A stretch of DNA of 64,000 nt from Erodium maritimum (lineage: Eukaryota > Streptophyta > Magnoliopsida > Geraniales > Geraniaceae): the NCBI GenBank assembly GCA_963921825.1, contig OY997591.1, positions 34,617,825-34,681,824 on the forward strand, in the 5' to 3' direction. A model generated the notes under the pieces. It worked only from the letters and a program-made list of their open reading frames with translations, did no database searches and had not been told where the DNA came from. How positions within the stretch are numbered: the stretch's first letter is position 1; each line of letters begins with the position of its first letter. This document shows positions 29,943 through 41,583 of this stretch, piece by piece. The position numbers were made by a program, and so were the translations under genes.

Positions 29943-30119
29943 TACCTTGCTCGAAAGCTGCATCAATCAAAAACCAGGGAGATCAGGCTCAAGTTTTCAA
30001 ATAAGGGGGGCAGGATCTTGGGAGTATTGTAAAGCGCTTGGGTTAGAAGCATTTGTATCAGGTGACCTTATTGTATTAGGACTTTGGGGGGAAACACTCT
30101 CACCATGTTGATGATCATA

Positions 30120-31246
30120 CTATTTATTGGTCTGGTTGTTATCTCCCTCTGAATTTGAATTTTTTTGTGGTTAATGTTTAAGCTCCTTGTATTGTTAGAG
30201 CTAGGGCTAATTTATGGTTGGATATTTGTAACAAGATAGCTTCATGCTACCCTGAGTTAATGATTGCTGGGGATTTTAATGCTATCCTTGATCCTAGTGA
30301 AAAAACTGGCCCTAATTTCTCTACTGCAAGTATTAGAGATTTCAGAAGTTTTGTGTCTGATTTGGAGTTAGTAGACCTTCAGGTAGTTGGAGGAAAGTAT
30401 ACTTTGTTCAATTCTAGGTCTGTTGCATCAAGACTTGATAGGTTTCTGATCAGTCATTCTCTATTATCCTCACTCAACAATGTCACTCAATCTTGTTTGC
30501 CAAGGGTATTATCTGATCACAAACCAATCCTTTTATCAAACCCTGTGGTGGATTGGGGTCCTAGGCCATTTAAATTCATTAATGTCTGGATCAGTCATCC
30601 TTTGTTTCAAAAGGATACAAAAAATTTCTGGAGGTCAATATCAGTGGAAGGCTCAGCTGCATATAAACTGTGGTTCAAGTTAAAGGCTCTAAAAAACTTC
30701 TACAGGACTTGGAATGTTCAGACTTTTGGTTGGCTGGAGAAGGTCATTGAAGAAATCAATGGGGAGATAAATTCTCTTGATGCTTTGTTTGAAGAGAGGG
30801 GCCTACGTGATGAGGAGGCCTCTTTGAGGGCCTTATTGAATGCCAAACTTATTCAGAAGCTTAAACTACAATCAAGACTGTGGTGTCAAAAGGCTAGACA
30901 TAGATGGTCTAGGGATGGGGATAGATGTACAAAGTTTTACCATTTGGTGACCAATTTTAATAATGTGAAGAAGAAGATCACTTGTGTAGAAGAAGGGGGC
31001 ATTATTGTGCATTCCCCCGCTGAGATCAGAGAAGTGGCTAAATTACATTTTCCTTTGAGATTTTTGGGGTCCTCATATGTGAGTATCAACTTGTCATCTT
31101 TACCATTCAACAAGCTATCTGTCAGTCAGGCTCAAGGATTGGAATTAGCTTTCACTGATTCAAAAATTTTGGTGGCTATTAAAACTTGTAATGGAGAGAA
31201 ATCCCCTGGTCCTGATGGTTTCTCTATGAGGTTCTATCAAGTTTGA
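30120..31246 (+). pseudogene. LINE2 ORF2 endonuclease (N-terminus lost) and linker
   Basis: The N-terminal MKxxSWN block and QET motif of the endonuclease are absent between 29942 and about 30030, a deletion. The rest is good: GDFNAIL, SRLDRFLIS and SDHKPILLS (catalytic Asp, Asn and His), then FINVWISHPLF, the linker KARHRWSRDGDRCTKFYH and the RT entry CNGEKSPGPDGFSMRFYQV. The frame is open from 30218. It ends at TGA (31244), a likely TGG-to-TGA change in V-W-W-G. Confidence 0.85.
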
Positions 31247-31357
31247 TGGGGAGTGGTGAAATCTGATATCATGGCTTTAGTGGAACATTTATTTAGAGGG
31301 GGCCAGTTAGGTAAAGGGTTAAATTCTTCCTTCATAGCTCTTATTCCCAAAGGCATT

Positions 31358-31736
31358 TGATGCAGTGCATATTGAAGATCTTTTGACAAATCGGCTAGAA
31401 AACCCGAAAATGCAACAGTGTCTGAAATTATCGAAACCTTAGCATTTTTCGGGTCGAAACGGGGCGAAACTGACTTTTTAGAGTCTGGTTCATTATTTCC
31501 TGTTTTTTTATATAAACATTATTTCGAATTAGGGTTTTGGGTAATAATTTCCTTATTGTATTAGGACTTTGGGTACTAGTTTCTCTATTTAAGCACTTGT
31601 TATTCTCGACTGTAATTCAGATTTTATGCAATAAACACCAAAAACGAGTTCTACTCAATTTCTATCCTATTCGATATTCTCTTAGAATAAACGAATTCGA
31701 TAAAGGATTCCTCATTTCGCTCCGCACTTTGCATCA
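31358..31736. mobile_element. 379-bp solo LTR in LINE2
   Basis: Starts TGATGCA and ends TGCATCA, a 7-bp inverted terminal repeat with TG/CA ends. It is flanked by the 5-bp target duplication GCATT (31353-31357 and 31737-31741) and splits the LINE2 phrase IPKG-IAPV exactly. It holds a TATA-like TTTTTATATAAAC (about 31506) and AATAAA (about 31631), consistent with an LTR transcribed on the plus strand. A solo LTR of an unrelated family; no full copy is in the window. Confidence 0.85.
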
Positions 31737-31741
31737 GCATT

Positions 31742-32734
31742 GCTCCTGTAACTTTCAATGATTTTAGACCTATTAGTTTGGTACACAACATCTACAAGAT
31801 TCTCTCTAAAACCTTGGCAGCCAGACTTAAACCAGTCATTGATACTTTAGTACATGATGTACAAACTGGTTTCATTGCTGGTAGACAGACCATGGATGGG
31901 TTTCTAATTGCCTCAGTTGTCATACACTTCATCAAAAAATCTGGTCATGAGGTTATTGTTTTCAAAATTGATTTTGAAAAGGCCTATGATCACATTCATT
32001 GGGGGGCCTTGCTTAATTTATTAAAGGTGATGGGTTTTGGGGCACTATGGTGTTCTTGGATTGCTGAGTGCTTGGAGGCAATGTCTTCTGTGCTGATAAA
32101 TGGATCTCCTTCAGGTGATTTTCCTCTCAAAAGAGGCTTCAGACAAGGTTGCTCAATCTCCTCATTGTTATTTGCACTGGATGAAAGTTTGCATCAGCTT
32201 ATGGTCAAAGGTACCTCTACTGAGATGTTTGCTGGAGTAAAATGTAGTGTCAATGGCCCTGAGATTTCTCATCTGCAGTTTGCAGATGACACACTAATTT
32301 TTATTAAAGCTGGATTTCAACAAGCTATCAATTTAAAGCATACTCTGAATATTCTCCAAAAGGCCACTGGTTTAAAAATTAACTTCCTGAAATCCCAAGT
32401 CCTGTTATTAAATCCTTCTTCAGTTCATATCAATGACATCACTAGTATTTTGGGTTGCTCTTCCATGCAATTACCCTTTAACTACTTAGGGTTTCAGCTG
32501 GGGGCCAATCCAAGGAGAGCCAAAACTTGGGAACCCATCCTCAAGAAATTCAAAAATAAGTTGAGTCTGTGGGAAGGTAGACATAAGTCATTGGGGGGTA
32601 GGATCACTTTAATAAAATCCTCTATGTCATCCTTACCTCTTTATTACATGTCTCTATACAAGGCTCCAAAAGGGGATAATCAAAGAAATGGAAATGTGGC
32701 AAAAGAGATTCTTATGGTCTGGCTTTGTGGATAA
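31742..32734 (+). pseudogene. LINE2 reverse transcriptase
   Basis: The frame from 31778 gives 318 codons of non-LTR RT with all main blocks: NIYKILSKTLAARLKPVI, GFIAGRQTMDGF, KIDFEKAYDHIHW (catalytic Asp), INGSPSGDFPLKRGFRQGC, and HLQFADDTLIF (catalytic F-A-D-D, 32279-32290, intact), then NYLGFQLGANP. The N-terminal edge lies across the solo LTR. It loses frame near 32700. The best-kept RT of the three LINEs. Confidence 0.88.
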
Positions 32735-33875
32735 GAAAGGTTTACATAAATTAAGATGGGAACTCATTTGCAGGCCTAAAAGTGATGGGGGCTTGGGAAT
32801 TAAGAGGTTGAGTTTTATGAATTGGTCACTTTTTGCTAAATGGTGGTGGAGATTTTCTCTGGAAAAAGTTATTATGCTCCAAATATGGGTGGGATAGCTC
32901 AGCTTGGGATTTATCTAAATTCATACTTCATAATGGCAATGTTTTTTGAAACATGTTCAGTCTTTATTGGAACTTTCTAAATTTGCCACAGCTTTTGGTG
33001 CTACTGGTCTAAAATGGTCAGTGCAATCAGAGAATTCAATTGTCTTTTGGGAGGATCTATGGATATCCGATATTCCCTTGAACGTCTTATTTCATAGATT
33101 ATTTCACTTAAGCCAACAAAAAAGGGCTTTGGTCTCAAGCTTCTGGATCAATGGTGATTGGGTTTTAATATTCAGGAGGGAATTAAGAGGATGGGAAGAA
33201 GATCAGTTTGAATTGTTGTGTAACATGATCAATATTATTCCTAATCTCAGTTTGGAGGCTGATAAGGTCTCTTGGGTTGTGGATCAGAAAGGCTTCACAA
33301 TTCAAAGAATGTATAAGCACTTAGATGAAAATTATGAGGAAGATCTGGTGTGGACAACATTATTATGGGAGCCAATTTTACCCCCAAAAATAGCTGCTTT
33401 CATATGGATAATGTGTTTACAAGCTGTCCCAACCAAGTGCTTTTTACTTGCAAGGGGGATCTATTCACAAAACATTTGGTGTCCTTTCTGTGGAGAGGAA
33501 CCTGAGGAAGTTGATCATCTGTTTTTGGGTTGGTTCTAGGTTTGGGAGGTGTGGGGTTTATGTCTGAACTGGTGGGGGGTACAAACTGCTTGTACTGAAT
33601 CCACTAAAGATTGGTTCATTGCTTGGAGGAACCTTGGACCCAATAGCAAAAAATCTCATTGGAGTATGATAGTTTACTTGATTATCTGGAGGATTTGGCT
33701 CTGCAAGAACAACTTGATTTTCAATGCTATATCTCTTCAACCTTCTGAATTATTACAACAGGTGCAAAATGACTCATTTCAACTGCTTTGGGCCAAACAC
33801 AATAACAAACAGTCTTTGTCTTTCCTTGTTTGGATCAATAATCCCATGGATTGCTTTCTAAGGAGGTCTCATTGA
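32688..33875 (+). pseudogene. LINE2 ORF2 C-terminal region (zinc-ribbon-like)
   Basis: Frames 32688-32897, 32946-33539 and 33549-33875. They hold FLWSGFVDKKGLHKLRWEL, the W-WWRF block and, near residue 175 of the second frame, WCPFCGEEPEEVDHLFLGW. This C-x2-C-x7-H pattern is the zf-RVT domain that ends plant LINE ORF2. Two frameshifts and one stop break the region. Confidence 0.82.
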
Positions 33876-34396
33876 TTTGGTGGTTTTTTGGGAGACATTG
33901 GGGTTGGGGTGGTTTTGGAGAGGGATGGGTACTATGGTGAGTTTGGTAAGCACTTAATTTTACTCTACTGTATTTATCTTATGTGTGGGGGTATGTTAGT
34001 GGAAGAATTACTCTTTGTATGATGGTAGGACATTTTAGTTTGAGTGTCAGGTTTTTGTGCCACTTGTTTTGGCTGTTGATTCTGCAGGTGATCTTCTGAT
34101 AGACTTTGGAGAATTAATTCATTTGCTGTAGAATGGTGCTAAAAGGAAGGAGGGGAAGGTTCTGTTTTGCTGCAGAATTTTGTGATGGATGGGTGGGTTA
34201 TTCGGTTTGTATCTGCTGCAAGAGTATTGGGTCAAGAGATATAATTTAAGTTGGGTACTATTGTTGGCTGGGAAGGTTAAATTGGGGTGCTACTAGTGGA
34301 CTGTGTAGTGTAACTTGGGGTACAAGTATTGTTTTTTGGGGGATATGGTAAAACGGGTTTGGTTCTTGGCGCACAAGCAAATCTGTGGGCCTCAAT
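33876..34396 (+). other. LINE2 3' UTR, part 1
   Basis: T/G-rich, non-coding 3' UTR. It ends at TCAAT (34392-34396), which is repeated at 38978-38982 after the gypsy solo LTR. The UTR resumes there. Confidence 0.75.
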
Positions 34397-36158
34397 TGTA
34401 ATAACCACTTCCGGTCAACGCCAGTCAAACCTGCGAAAAACACGAAAATTTAAAAAAGTTAAGGCAGACACTTAATTGAACCTAAATTTGACCCCGAGGG
34501 TCATACCGGACTTAAGTTGACCCCGATATCGACCAAAGTGAGTTCCGGGGGACTCAGGGCAACTTTCTGACCAATTTGGAAAATGTTGACTTTTCGCTGG
34601 AAAAGTCAACCGAGCGACGTTTTGGTCCATTCGGGGACCGTTTCGGATCCAAAAAGCTTAGTCGTCGTCGCAGCGGTCTTAGTTGAGCCGTTTCCTTGTA
34701 ACCCGTCAAGTTTCGTAATTTCTTGGAAAAAGTGCCCGTTCGGGGCCCGAAACGTCCGAATTTCGCGATTCTGATTGGAAGATATTTTCCCAAAAAGGTG
34801 TGGGACCCACTTTGCCACTTGTCAAACAAGTGGTGGTGTTAGGTTTTGGACAAGACAAGGAAGACTACCTACAAGGGGGGGTTCGGCCATGTCGGTTCAA
34901 AAAGGAGAAAGGTTGAGTTTTTAGAAAGAGAAAGAAGAGGGAAGAAAGGGAGAGAAAAGAGAAGAGGGTTGGGGGTTCTTGCCACTATTCACGATCATCT
35001 AACCTTTGGATCGTCTCAAATCTAAAGGAATCGATCTCACATCGACGTTCTCTACGGTGAGCACCTAATCGATTCTCGTTTTGCTTAATTTTGAAAGTTA
35101 GGGTTTGTGTAAAACTAGTAGGGTTTGGTGGTATTGAGGTGTGGGGATTCTTGGAGACGTCTTGGGGACATTTTGGAGCAAGTAGTGAACGTTTTCCGGT
35201 GACCGGGAGCTCGGGGGAGCTCCGACCACCGTGTGTGGTGGCCGGCCGGCCATGGGGTGGCTGGTCGGAGCTAGGGCCGGCCACCACCATAGTGAGCCGG
35301 GCCCACACTAACCCTAGCCACCTACGGCCAAGGGTGGCCGGGTTGGGCCCACACGCTCGGGAATTAGGGTTTCGTGTTCGGGTGGTTTAGAACGTTCCTC
35401 GAATCATTAATCTACAACCGGATAGAATTTTGGAATTAAATTGTAAAAGTTGTAATTGACGGGTTTAGAAACTTGAAATGCTAATTAAATTACTCGGAAG
35501 TCGGAATTGGATTCCGTCGAGTGCATAGGAACCCTTGAATTATTCTAAGACCGTAGAAACGAAAACGGGAATTTTCGGAGCCGCTTAAGGGCGTTTCCAA
35601 AACCCGGGCAGATTCGCCATGCCGGGCGAATCGGGGTTTTCCGCGTCCATTATCGACAATGTCGAGTAATTGGAAAGTTTGGGAGTGATCGACATTGTCA
35701 GGGTTACTTTTGGGCGTCAAGTTTATTAAATTCCAGTTTATGTCTGCGAACTTAAAAGTATTTAAATTGTGTTCTTATTAGATCGTGCCGCAGACAGAGG
35801 AAAGGGAAAGCTAGGCGAGTGATCGAGATCACGTCGGAGCTTGTTAGTGCGCTTTTGGAGATAGCATACGAGGTAGGGAAAAGTAGCCGAATCTCGGCCC
35901 TTGATTAGGGAAAGTTAACAGTAGAATTGCATGTGACACCGGGGTGTCGTGGGTTAAGTGAGTTTATCGAATATTAGAAAGGTAGGCGACACCGGGTAGT
36001 GTCGTATGATACGGGAACGTATCGAACATTAGAAAGGCATGTGACACTTCGTAGTGTCGTAGGAGCAGTGAACTTATCGATATTAGAATTACTGGAGGCA
36101 TATGACCATGCCCGGAGGTTGTTTGTTTAGTTGGTGTCTTTGGTGGCCATGAGAGCCC

Positions 36159-37846
36159 TGTTAGTCTTAGTGCCCGTAGTTCAATCCTAAATGTCCAAAT
36201 GTACATATCATCGTTAGCAATAAAATTAAAACGACTTTATATTACTTATGTGTTGGAGTAATATATCGACGTGTGCTCTGATCTATGCCCACCATGCGAA
36301 TAGAACCATAGATCGAGATAGATCACACTCGATGGGTCCCTAGTCAACAAAGCTTCACTAGAAGCGACTAGTATGAAAGATGGCTCTTTATGGCTTACGT
36401 TCTGTTAGTCATTGGAATGGGATTCCGGAGTCTGATCATAGATATCATGTGGGACATGATATTGGACGACCCGCCCTGAATATGTGCCATAGATTAAGTC
36501 ATGAACATATTCAGTGTTGTATCTTGTCATGTATCCTTAGACCAAAGAGTCTTTGTGATCGCTATGTAGTGAACAACTGAGTTTGACCTGAGCCTAACGT
36601 TGTCCGTAACAGGGCTTCCATAACGGCCAGGATTGGCTTGGGGACGGGCTACATGAGTGACACGAAAGACGGCTAAGGGATTTATCCCTCATACTAAGGT
36701 ATGGGAAAGATATCGGTTCTCGGCCGCTTGATCGAGAGTGACTGGAAGAATAGCATGGCCATGCACATGATATTGGGTATCATATCTTCAGTCATCTCAC
36801 ATATCAAGGAACGGTGATTGAGAATAATAAGGATGACGGCTCTATGCCTTATCTCAATCAGGATATCGGAGATAAAAGGATAATGACAGGGACGACGGAA
36901 AGGTTAGAATTGACAGGGTCGATTCGTTATGTAGTGTCAGGCAATACTAAAGTCTCGTTAGTTGCCACTTAAATAGGATCAAGTAAAATGGGATTTTACG
37001 TTGATCTATTGACATGCATAAACCTAAGGGTCACACCGGAGGATGAAACTCATTGACACATTTATGGAGAATGGCCAAAAGGGAGTTGTCTCGGGACATG
37101 ACCAAAACTGGGTTTTGGGTCATGTGCCCGTAAGTGAATAGGACTTTACGGATCGAGACAAAGCTTGGAGTCTTGGGATTGATCGCGTCGGATAATGTTG
37201 GACATTTCCGGTATGGAAGGCATGGGGGCGATGAGCGAATCACGGGACCTCGTTGGAAATGGCCACGTGCCATGTTCCAAGAGGCCCATGAAAGGCCCAT
37301 GCAACCAAGGCCCATGGAACTAATTAATCAAGTCTTGATTAATTAGTACTAAGTAAGCAAGACAAGGATTAAGGTGTTGGTGATTCACCACCTAACCCAA
37401 TCTTGTCTTGCCATACTTTGTCCTATTTACACCTTACTTGACACCATACTTGTCCCATGCCTTTAGTTGGACAAGTATGAGTTTTGTTATGTTTAAGTCA
37501 TCTTTTTTCAACATAACAAACACTAGACAAGAATAGGAAACACATTTTCTCTCCCTCTTCCATGGCCATTTCGGGTTTGGCTAGTTTCCTCCTCCATTTT
37601 TGTGTTCTTGAGTCCTCAAAGAGAAGAACTACGTGGCTTTGATTCCCATGTGGATACGTAGGCGTCTTGGAGACTCAAGCCAATCATTCGTTACCCGGTG
37701 TTCTTGTTTTGGTAAGAACTAGTGCTGAAATTTTCTCTTGTGAATCCATTCTTTGTTAGTTGTTTCATGGTTTTAATCGTCTCTTGGTTTTCATTGATTT
37801 TCCGCTGCGAGTTGGCTCATCTCCAACCTTACCTCGAGACCCAACA
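36159..37846 (+). mobile_element. E3: copia solo LTR with target duplication AGCCC
   Basis: Exactly 1688 bp, TGTTAG ... CCAACA, same family as the E2 LTR. Flanked by AGCCC (36154-36158 and 37847-37851). No primer site follows, so this is a solo LTR from recombination between the two LTRs of a full element. It lies inside the tandem-repeat part of G1. Confidence 0.95.
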
Positions 37847-37851
37847 AGCCC

Positions 37852-38420
37852 ATACTTTACTGTCGTGTCTTGGGTGCCCATGAGAGCCCGTACTTTACTG
37901 TTGTGTCTTAGGTGGCCATGAGAGCCCGTGTCTTATTGTTGGTGTCTTGGGTGGCCATGAGTACCCGTTGGGTTGTTGAACCCGTGTTATTTTATTGTTG
38001 GTGTCTTGGGTGTCCCTGAGTGCCCGTGGGGTTGTTTAACCCGTATTACTTTATTGTTGGTGTCTTGGGTGGCCCTGAGTGCCCGTGGGGTGTTGAACCC
38101 GTGTCATTTTATTGTTGGTGTCTTGGGTGGCCATGAGTGCATGTGGAGTGTTGAACCTGTGTTGTTGCTGGTTGTTGAACTTTGTTTGTGATTGTGATTG
38201 CGTGGAGGTTGGCTGGCTTGCCTGACAGGGATCGGCAAGTCGAGCGTTCTTTGGCTAGCCTGGCCTGACAGGGATCGGCAGGTTGAGCATTCTTAGGCGA
38301 TGGAAAGTTGCTCCCCTTCCGACTAGCTATCGGAAAAGTAGCTCGGTATATCGCCAACTAGTCGACCGCCTGGAGCCTGACAGGGATCGGTAAAGTGCGT
38401 GGGGCAGGCTCGAGCCCAGC
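37852..38420 (+). repeat. Tandem repeats in the G1 LTR
   Basis: Units around GGTGTCTTGGGTGGCC and ATGAGTGCCCGTGGGGT, about six in 37852-38165. Then CTGACAGGGATCGGCA units (38220-38400). These are the plus-strand form of the repeats at 52090-53320 in the G2 LTR. Confidence 0.8.
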
Positions 38421-38977
38421 CGGTTAGCAACCGGCACTGAGCAGCTGACTGGAGTGCGATCCTTTGTGATCTTGTTTGGTGTGCGATCCTTTGTGATCTT
38501 GGGTGTTGCGTGGTTGTCTTTTGTGTGCTTGGAAGAGGTAGTGATCGTTGTTTCGGGTCTACATTACGGGTCCGAGTGTTGAGTCGGTTGAGGAAAGTAA
38601 CTGTTTGTGTATGTTAGTCGGGTTGTTGTTGGTGTTACATGCATTGTCTGCTAAGTATGCCGTAGTCAGTCTGTTATCCGTGGTGGTGAGCGAACGCTCA
38701 CCCCTAGCTGCCTTTCCTACAGGTACTGGTCGCGGAATGGACTAGGTGAGCTTCCGAAGCTTGAAGAGCTAGGAGCGGGAGTTCGGGTTTACTTTTGAGT
38801 CTAGCGACGTACACTTTTCTTTTTGTCTGCTTGTTGGGACGTACTTTTGAGATGTAAATAATTATTTTGATGAACAAATGGTGGTTTTAAAGTGATTTAT
38901 GTAAAAGGTTTTAAAATATTTTATTGTTTTAAACGTTCGCGTTCCGAGTTCGGTTTTACTGAAATTGGGGCGTGACA

Positions 38978-39134
38978 TCAATTTTCTTGTAAAAGAGTTC
39001 ATTGTAAGTGCTGGGTGGGTGTAGTTTGAACTAAGTTTGTGTTTTGTTGCATTTGAGGGCTCGTTCGTCCCTTTCCCAAGTTTTTGATTCGAAAACTTGG
39101 TTTATAAACCAAAAACTTTGCTGATAAATAAAAA
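38978..39134 (+). other. LINE2 3' UTR, part 2 and tail
   Basis: Starts with the second TCAAT and ends TGATAAATAAAAA before the target duplication at 39135. The A-rich end with AATAAA is the usual plant LINE 3' terminus. Contains the small inverted repeat AAGTTTTTGATTCGAAAACTT. Confidence 0.8.
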
Positions 39135-39380
39135 GCAAAAAACCTACTAAAAATTTCAGCACCATAACACAATTGCTCTAATCTAACCACAATAATATTT
39201 AATGATCCTAAACCCATAATTTCATAATATGTATCAGAAATAATACTCATTCCATCAATTAAAATTCCATTGTTAGAAATGAGTGAAGTGCCAACTCTAC
39301 TAGGCCAAATACCCATTCCCGGACAAATTTTCGATGGAACATGAATTTGTAATCCAAAAGGTTCTGAACATTACATGTAC
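39135..39380 (-). pseudogene. Unidentified interrupted reading frame, segment A
   Basis: Minus-strand frame open from about 39367, with an ATG at 39316. It runs in phase through the LINE2 target site into segment B and the MITE site into segment C. From this ATG to the TAA at 27460 the rejoined length is 408 nt, divisible by three. Segment A includes SRVGTSLISNNGILIDG. Upstream it meets G2 at TGTAC (39376-39380). No family recognised. Confidence 0.5.
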
Positions 39381-39714
39381 TGTCACGCCCCAAATTCAGT
39401 AGGACCGAACCCGGAACGCGAACGTTTAAGATAATAAAACATTTTCAAACCTTTTAAATCAATCACTTTAAAACCACCATTTAGTTAATCAAAATAATAA
39501 TTTACAGCTCAAAAGTACGTCCCAACAAGCGGAAAAAAACACAAGGTGTACGTCGCTAGACTCAAAAAGAAAACCCGGACTCCCGCTCCTAGCTCTTCAA
39601 GCTTCGAGAGCTCACCTAGTCCGTCCCGCGACCAGTACCTGTAGGAAAAGCAGCTAGGGGTGAGCGTTCTCTCTTCAAGCTTCGAGAGCTCACCTAGTCC
39701 GTCCCACGACCAGT
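39381..39714 (-). repeat. G2 3' LTR remnant with 78-bp duplication at the E4 junction
   Basis: Matches the 3' end of the 5' LTR (51512-51795) at about 96% by eye. A 44-bp segment (CTCTTCAAGCTTCGAGAGCT...) occurs at 39593-39636 and again at 39671-39714. The second copy runs straight into the E4 LTR. The 5' LTR has one copy, so the second arose with the deletion that removed the rest of this LTR. Confidence 0.85.
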
Positions 39715-39922
39715 CGCTTCTAATGAAGCTTTGTTGACTAGGGACCCATTGAGTATGATTTATCTAAATCTATGGTTCTATTCGCATGGTGGGCATAGAT
39801 CAGAGCACACATCGATATATTACTCCAACACATAAGTAATATAAAGCCGTTTTGATTTTATTGCTAACGATGATATATACATTTGGACATTTAGGATTGA
39901 ACTATGGGCACTAAGACTAACA
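39712..39922 (-). repeat. E4 3' LTR, first 211 bp only
   Basis: Minus-strand LTR start (TGTTAGTC reads leftward from 39922). Broken off at about 39712, after GAAGCGACT, and fused to G2 LTR sequence with a few bases (AGT) in common. The matching part of the 5' LTR is 46491-46701. Confidence 0.9.
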
Positions 39923-39933
39923 ATCTCCCACTT
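39923..39933 (-). other. E4 polypurine tract
   Basis: Minus-strand AAGTGGGAGAT next to the LTR, identical to that of E2. Confidence 0.85.
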
Positions 39934-40088
39934 TCCCTAGTTCCAATCTAAACTCCAATATGTCCCCATCGACTTTACATGTCTAACATGTTCAGGCAGC
40001 GACACCGCCTTAGTCAAAGGGTTGGCTATGTTATCATCTGTTGCAATATAGGTTATCTTCACTTCACCTCAATTCAGTATTTCTCTGA

Positions 40089-40350
40089 TTAGATGGATAC
40101 ACCGTAGTACATGTTTGGATTTGTTATGCGATCTGGGCTTTTAGCTTGCGCAATGGCCCTTATGTTGTCGCAAAATGGATTCACCGGGCTGGATGGGTTT
40201 TTAATTACATCCAACCCTGCCGTGAATTTCGAAATCCACATAGCCTCCTTAGCTGCCTCTGCAGCATCCATGTACTTGGCCTCTGTTGTAGATTTGGCAA
40301 TGGTATCTTGCTTTACGCTCTCCCAGCTAAAGCTCTGCCATTCAGCATAA
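40089..40350 (-). pseudogene. E4 RNase H remnant
   Basis: Minus-strand MDAAEAAKEAMWISKF ... NPFCDNIRAIAQAK, as in E2 RNase H, ending in an early stop at 40089. About 90% alike to E2 by eye. Confidence 0.82.
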
Positions 40351-40594
40351 ACACATATCCTGACTGACTTCTAAAGTCATCTGGATTTGTCTTGGAAAAC
40401 TAACGTCTACTCATCCTTCGACGACTAGTTCAACATCATCTTTCCCGGGTTAGACTGATGTCTACTGGTACAACATAAGGCTTACGAGACAGTTGGTCTC
40501 ATACATGTCATGGCATATATGATCGATCCTGCCCCCAGGCGCATAGGATTCTCATCATCCTTTTCAGCTCATCAGGTGTCTTAGGACACTGAGT

Positions 40595-41495
40595 CTAGCT
40601 GAGATGAATGCCATGACTAGTGGGTAAGAGTCCTTTCTTTGAATCGAGCATTAAGAACCTACTCAATGCCTTGTTCACATAGGTTCCCTGACTTAAATCC
40701 AAGACCCTCTTGGTGCGATCTCTACATATCTTAATCCTAAAGATATAAGAAGCATCGCCTAAGTCCTTTATTGAAAAACACTTCCTCAACCAAGCTTTAG
40801 TCTCGTGCAAGGTTGTGATGTCGTTTTCAATGAGAACCAGAAAGGTAATCTTGCTCCCACTAGCCTTCTTATAAACGCAAGATTCATCCTCGTTCTTGAT
40901 TAAGCCAAATCCAATTACAACTTCATCAAAACGAAGGATCCAACTCCGAGAAGTTCGTTTCAATCCATAAATGGATTTCAACGACTTATAAATCTTTCCC
41001 GTATTCTTCGGATCGTCAAAACCTTTGGGCCGAGACATACAAACGTACTCAGTCAAATTTCTATTTAGGAAAGCGGTTTTGACATCCACTTTCCATATCT
41101 CGTAATTATGATACGCAGTTATGTCAAGAAGAATTTGGATCGATTTTGACCATAGCCACTAGGGAGAAGGTTTCCTCATAGTCAATCCATTAGATCTCCC
41201 TATAACCTTTCGCCACCAGTTGAGCTTTGTAGGTCAGAGGGTTGTTGTCCATGTCCATCTTCACCTTGAAGATCCATTTGCATCCGATGGTCCTCACACC
41301 ATTGATGGGATCAACCGTTTCCCAGACTCGGTTGTCCGACATGGAATGCATTTCCTCCCTCATGGCTCCCAGCCATAACTCGGAGTCGGGCCCATCCACG
41401 ACTTCTTGAAAGGTGGCTGGATCATCGTGATCCACCATGACTTCATTGTCACCTCCGGATACCATATCTTGGAGGTGGAAGATTGACCCTTTCAA
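40595..41495 (-). pseudogene. E4 reverse transcriptase lacking its catalytic box
   Basis: Frames 41495-41190 and 41089-40595 carry the same copia RT blocks as E2 (VDPINGVRTIGCKW, DVKTAFLNRNL, SIYGLKRTSRSW). The sequence again reads FLVLIENDITTL, without the Y-V-D-D box, with the identical gap. An inherited, not independent, loss. Confidence 0.87.
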
Positions 41496-41583
41496 ATCGC
41501 CTTGGACCTTCCGGAATTGTAACAGGAATTGGTTCTCACTCTACGACAATCTCTGGCTCCTTTCTACTGGGTTGTCAATTGGT

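Larger units (their letters stand above)
34397..38977 (+). mobile_element. G1: gypsy solo LTR with 5-bp target duplication
   Basis: TGTAATAACC at the start, GCGTGACA at the end; duplication TCAAT on both sides. Without the nested E3 LTR and its duplication it is 2888 bp. Its 3' part matches the G2 LTR in reverse (for example CATTATCGACAATGTCGAG at about 35648 and, reversed, at about 53800), so both belong to one long-LTR family; long LTRs are known for Tekay/Del chromoviruses. The first few hundred bases differ from G2. No internal region, so a solo LTR. Confidence 0.85.
28200..39134 (+). mobile_element. LINE2: L1-type LINE with 14-bp target duplication, carrying nested LTRs
   Basis: Flanked by perfect 14-bp copies of GCAAAAAACCTACT (28186-28199 and 39135-39148). 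Inside: ORF1 (RRM and DUF4283-like), endonuclease, RT, zinc-ribbon-like C-terminus and a 3' UTR ending TGATAAATAAAAA. Without the two nested LTR insertions and their duplications it is about 5.97 kb, normal for plant L1. It begins only 7 bp before the ORF1 ATG, so it is either slightly 5'-truncated or has almost no leader. Confidence 0.93.

Noticed and set aside
35091-35390. Frames in the G-C rich part of the G1 LTR
   Set aside because: Overlapping frames on both strands in an LTR, no domain; composition effect.
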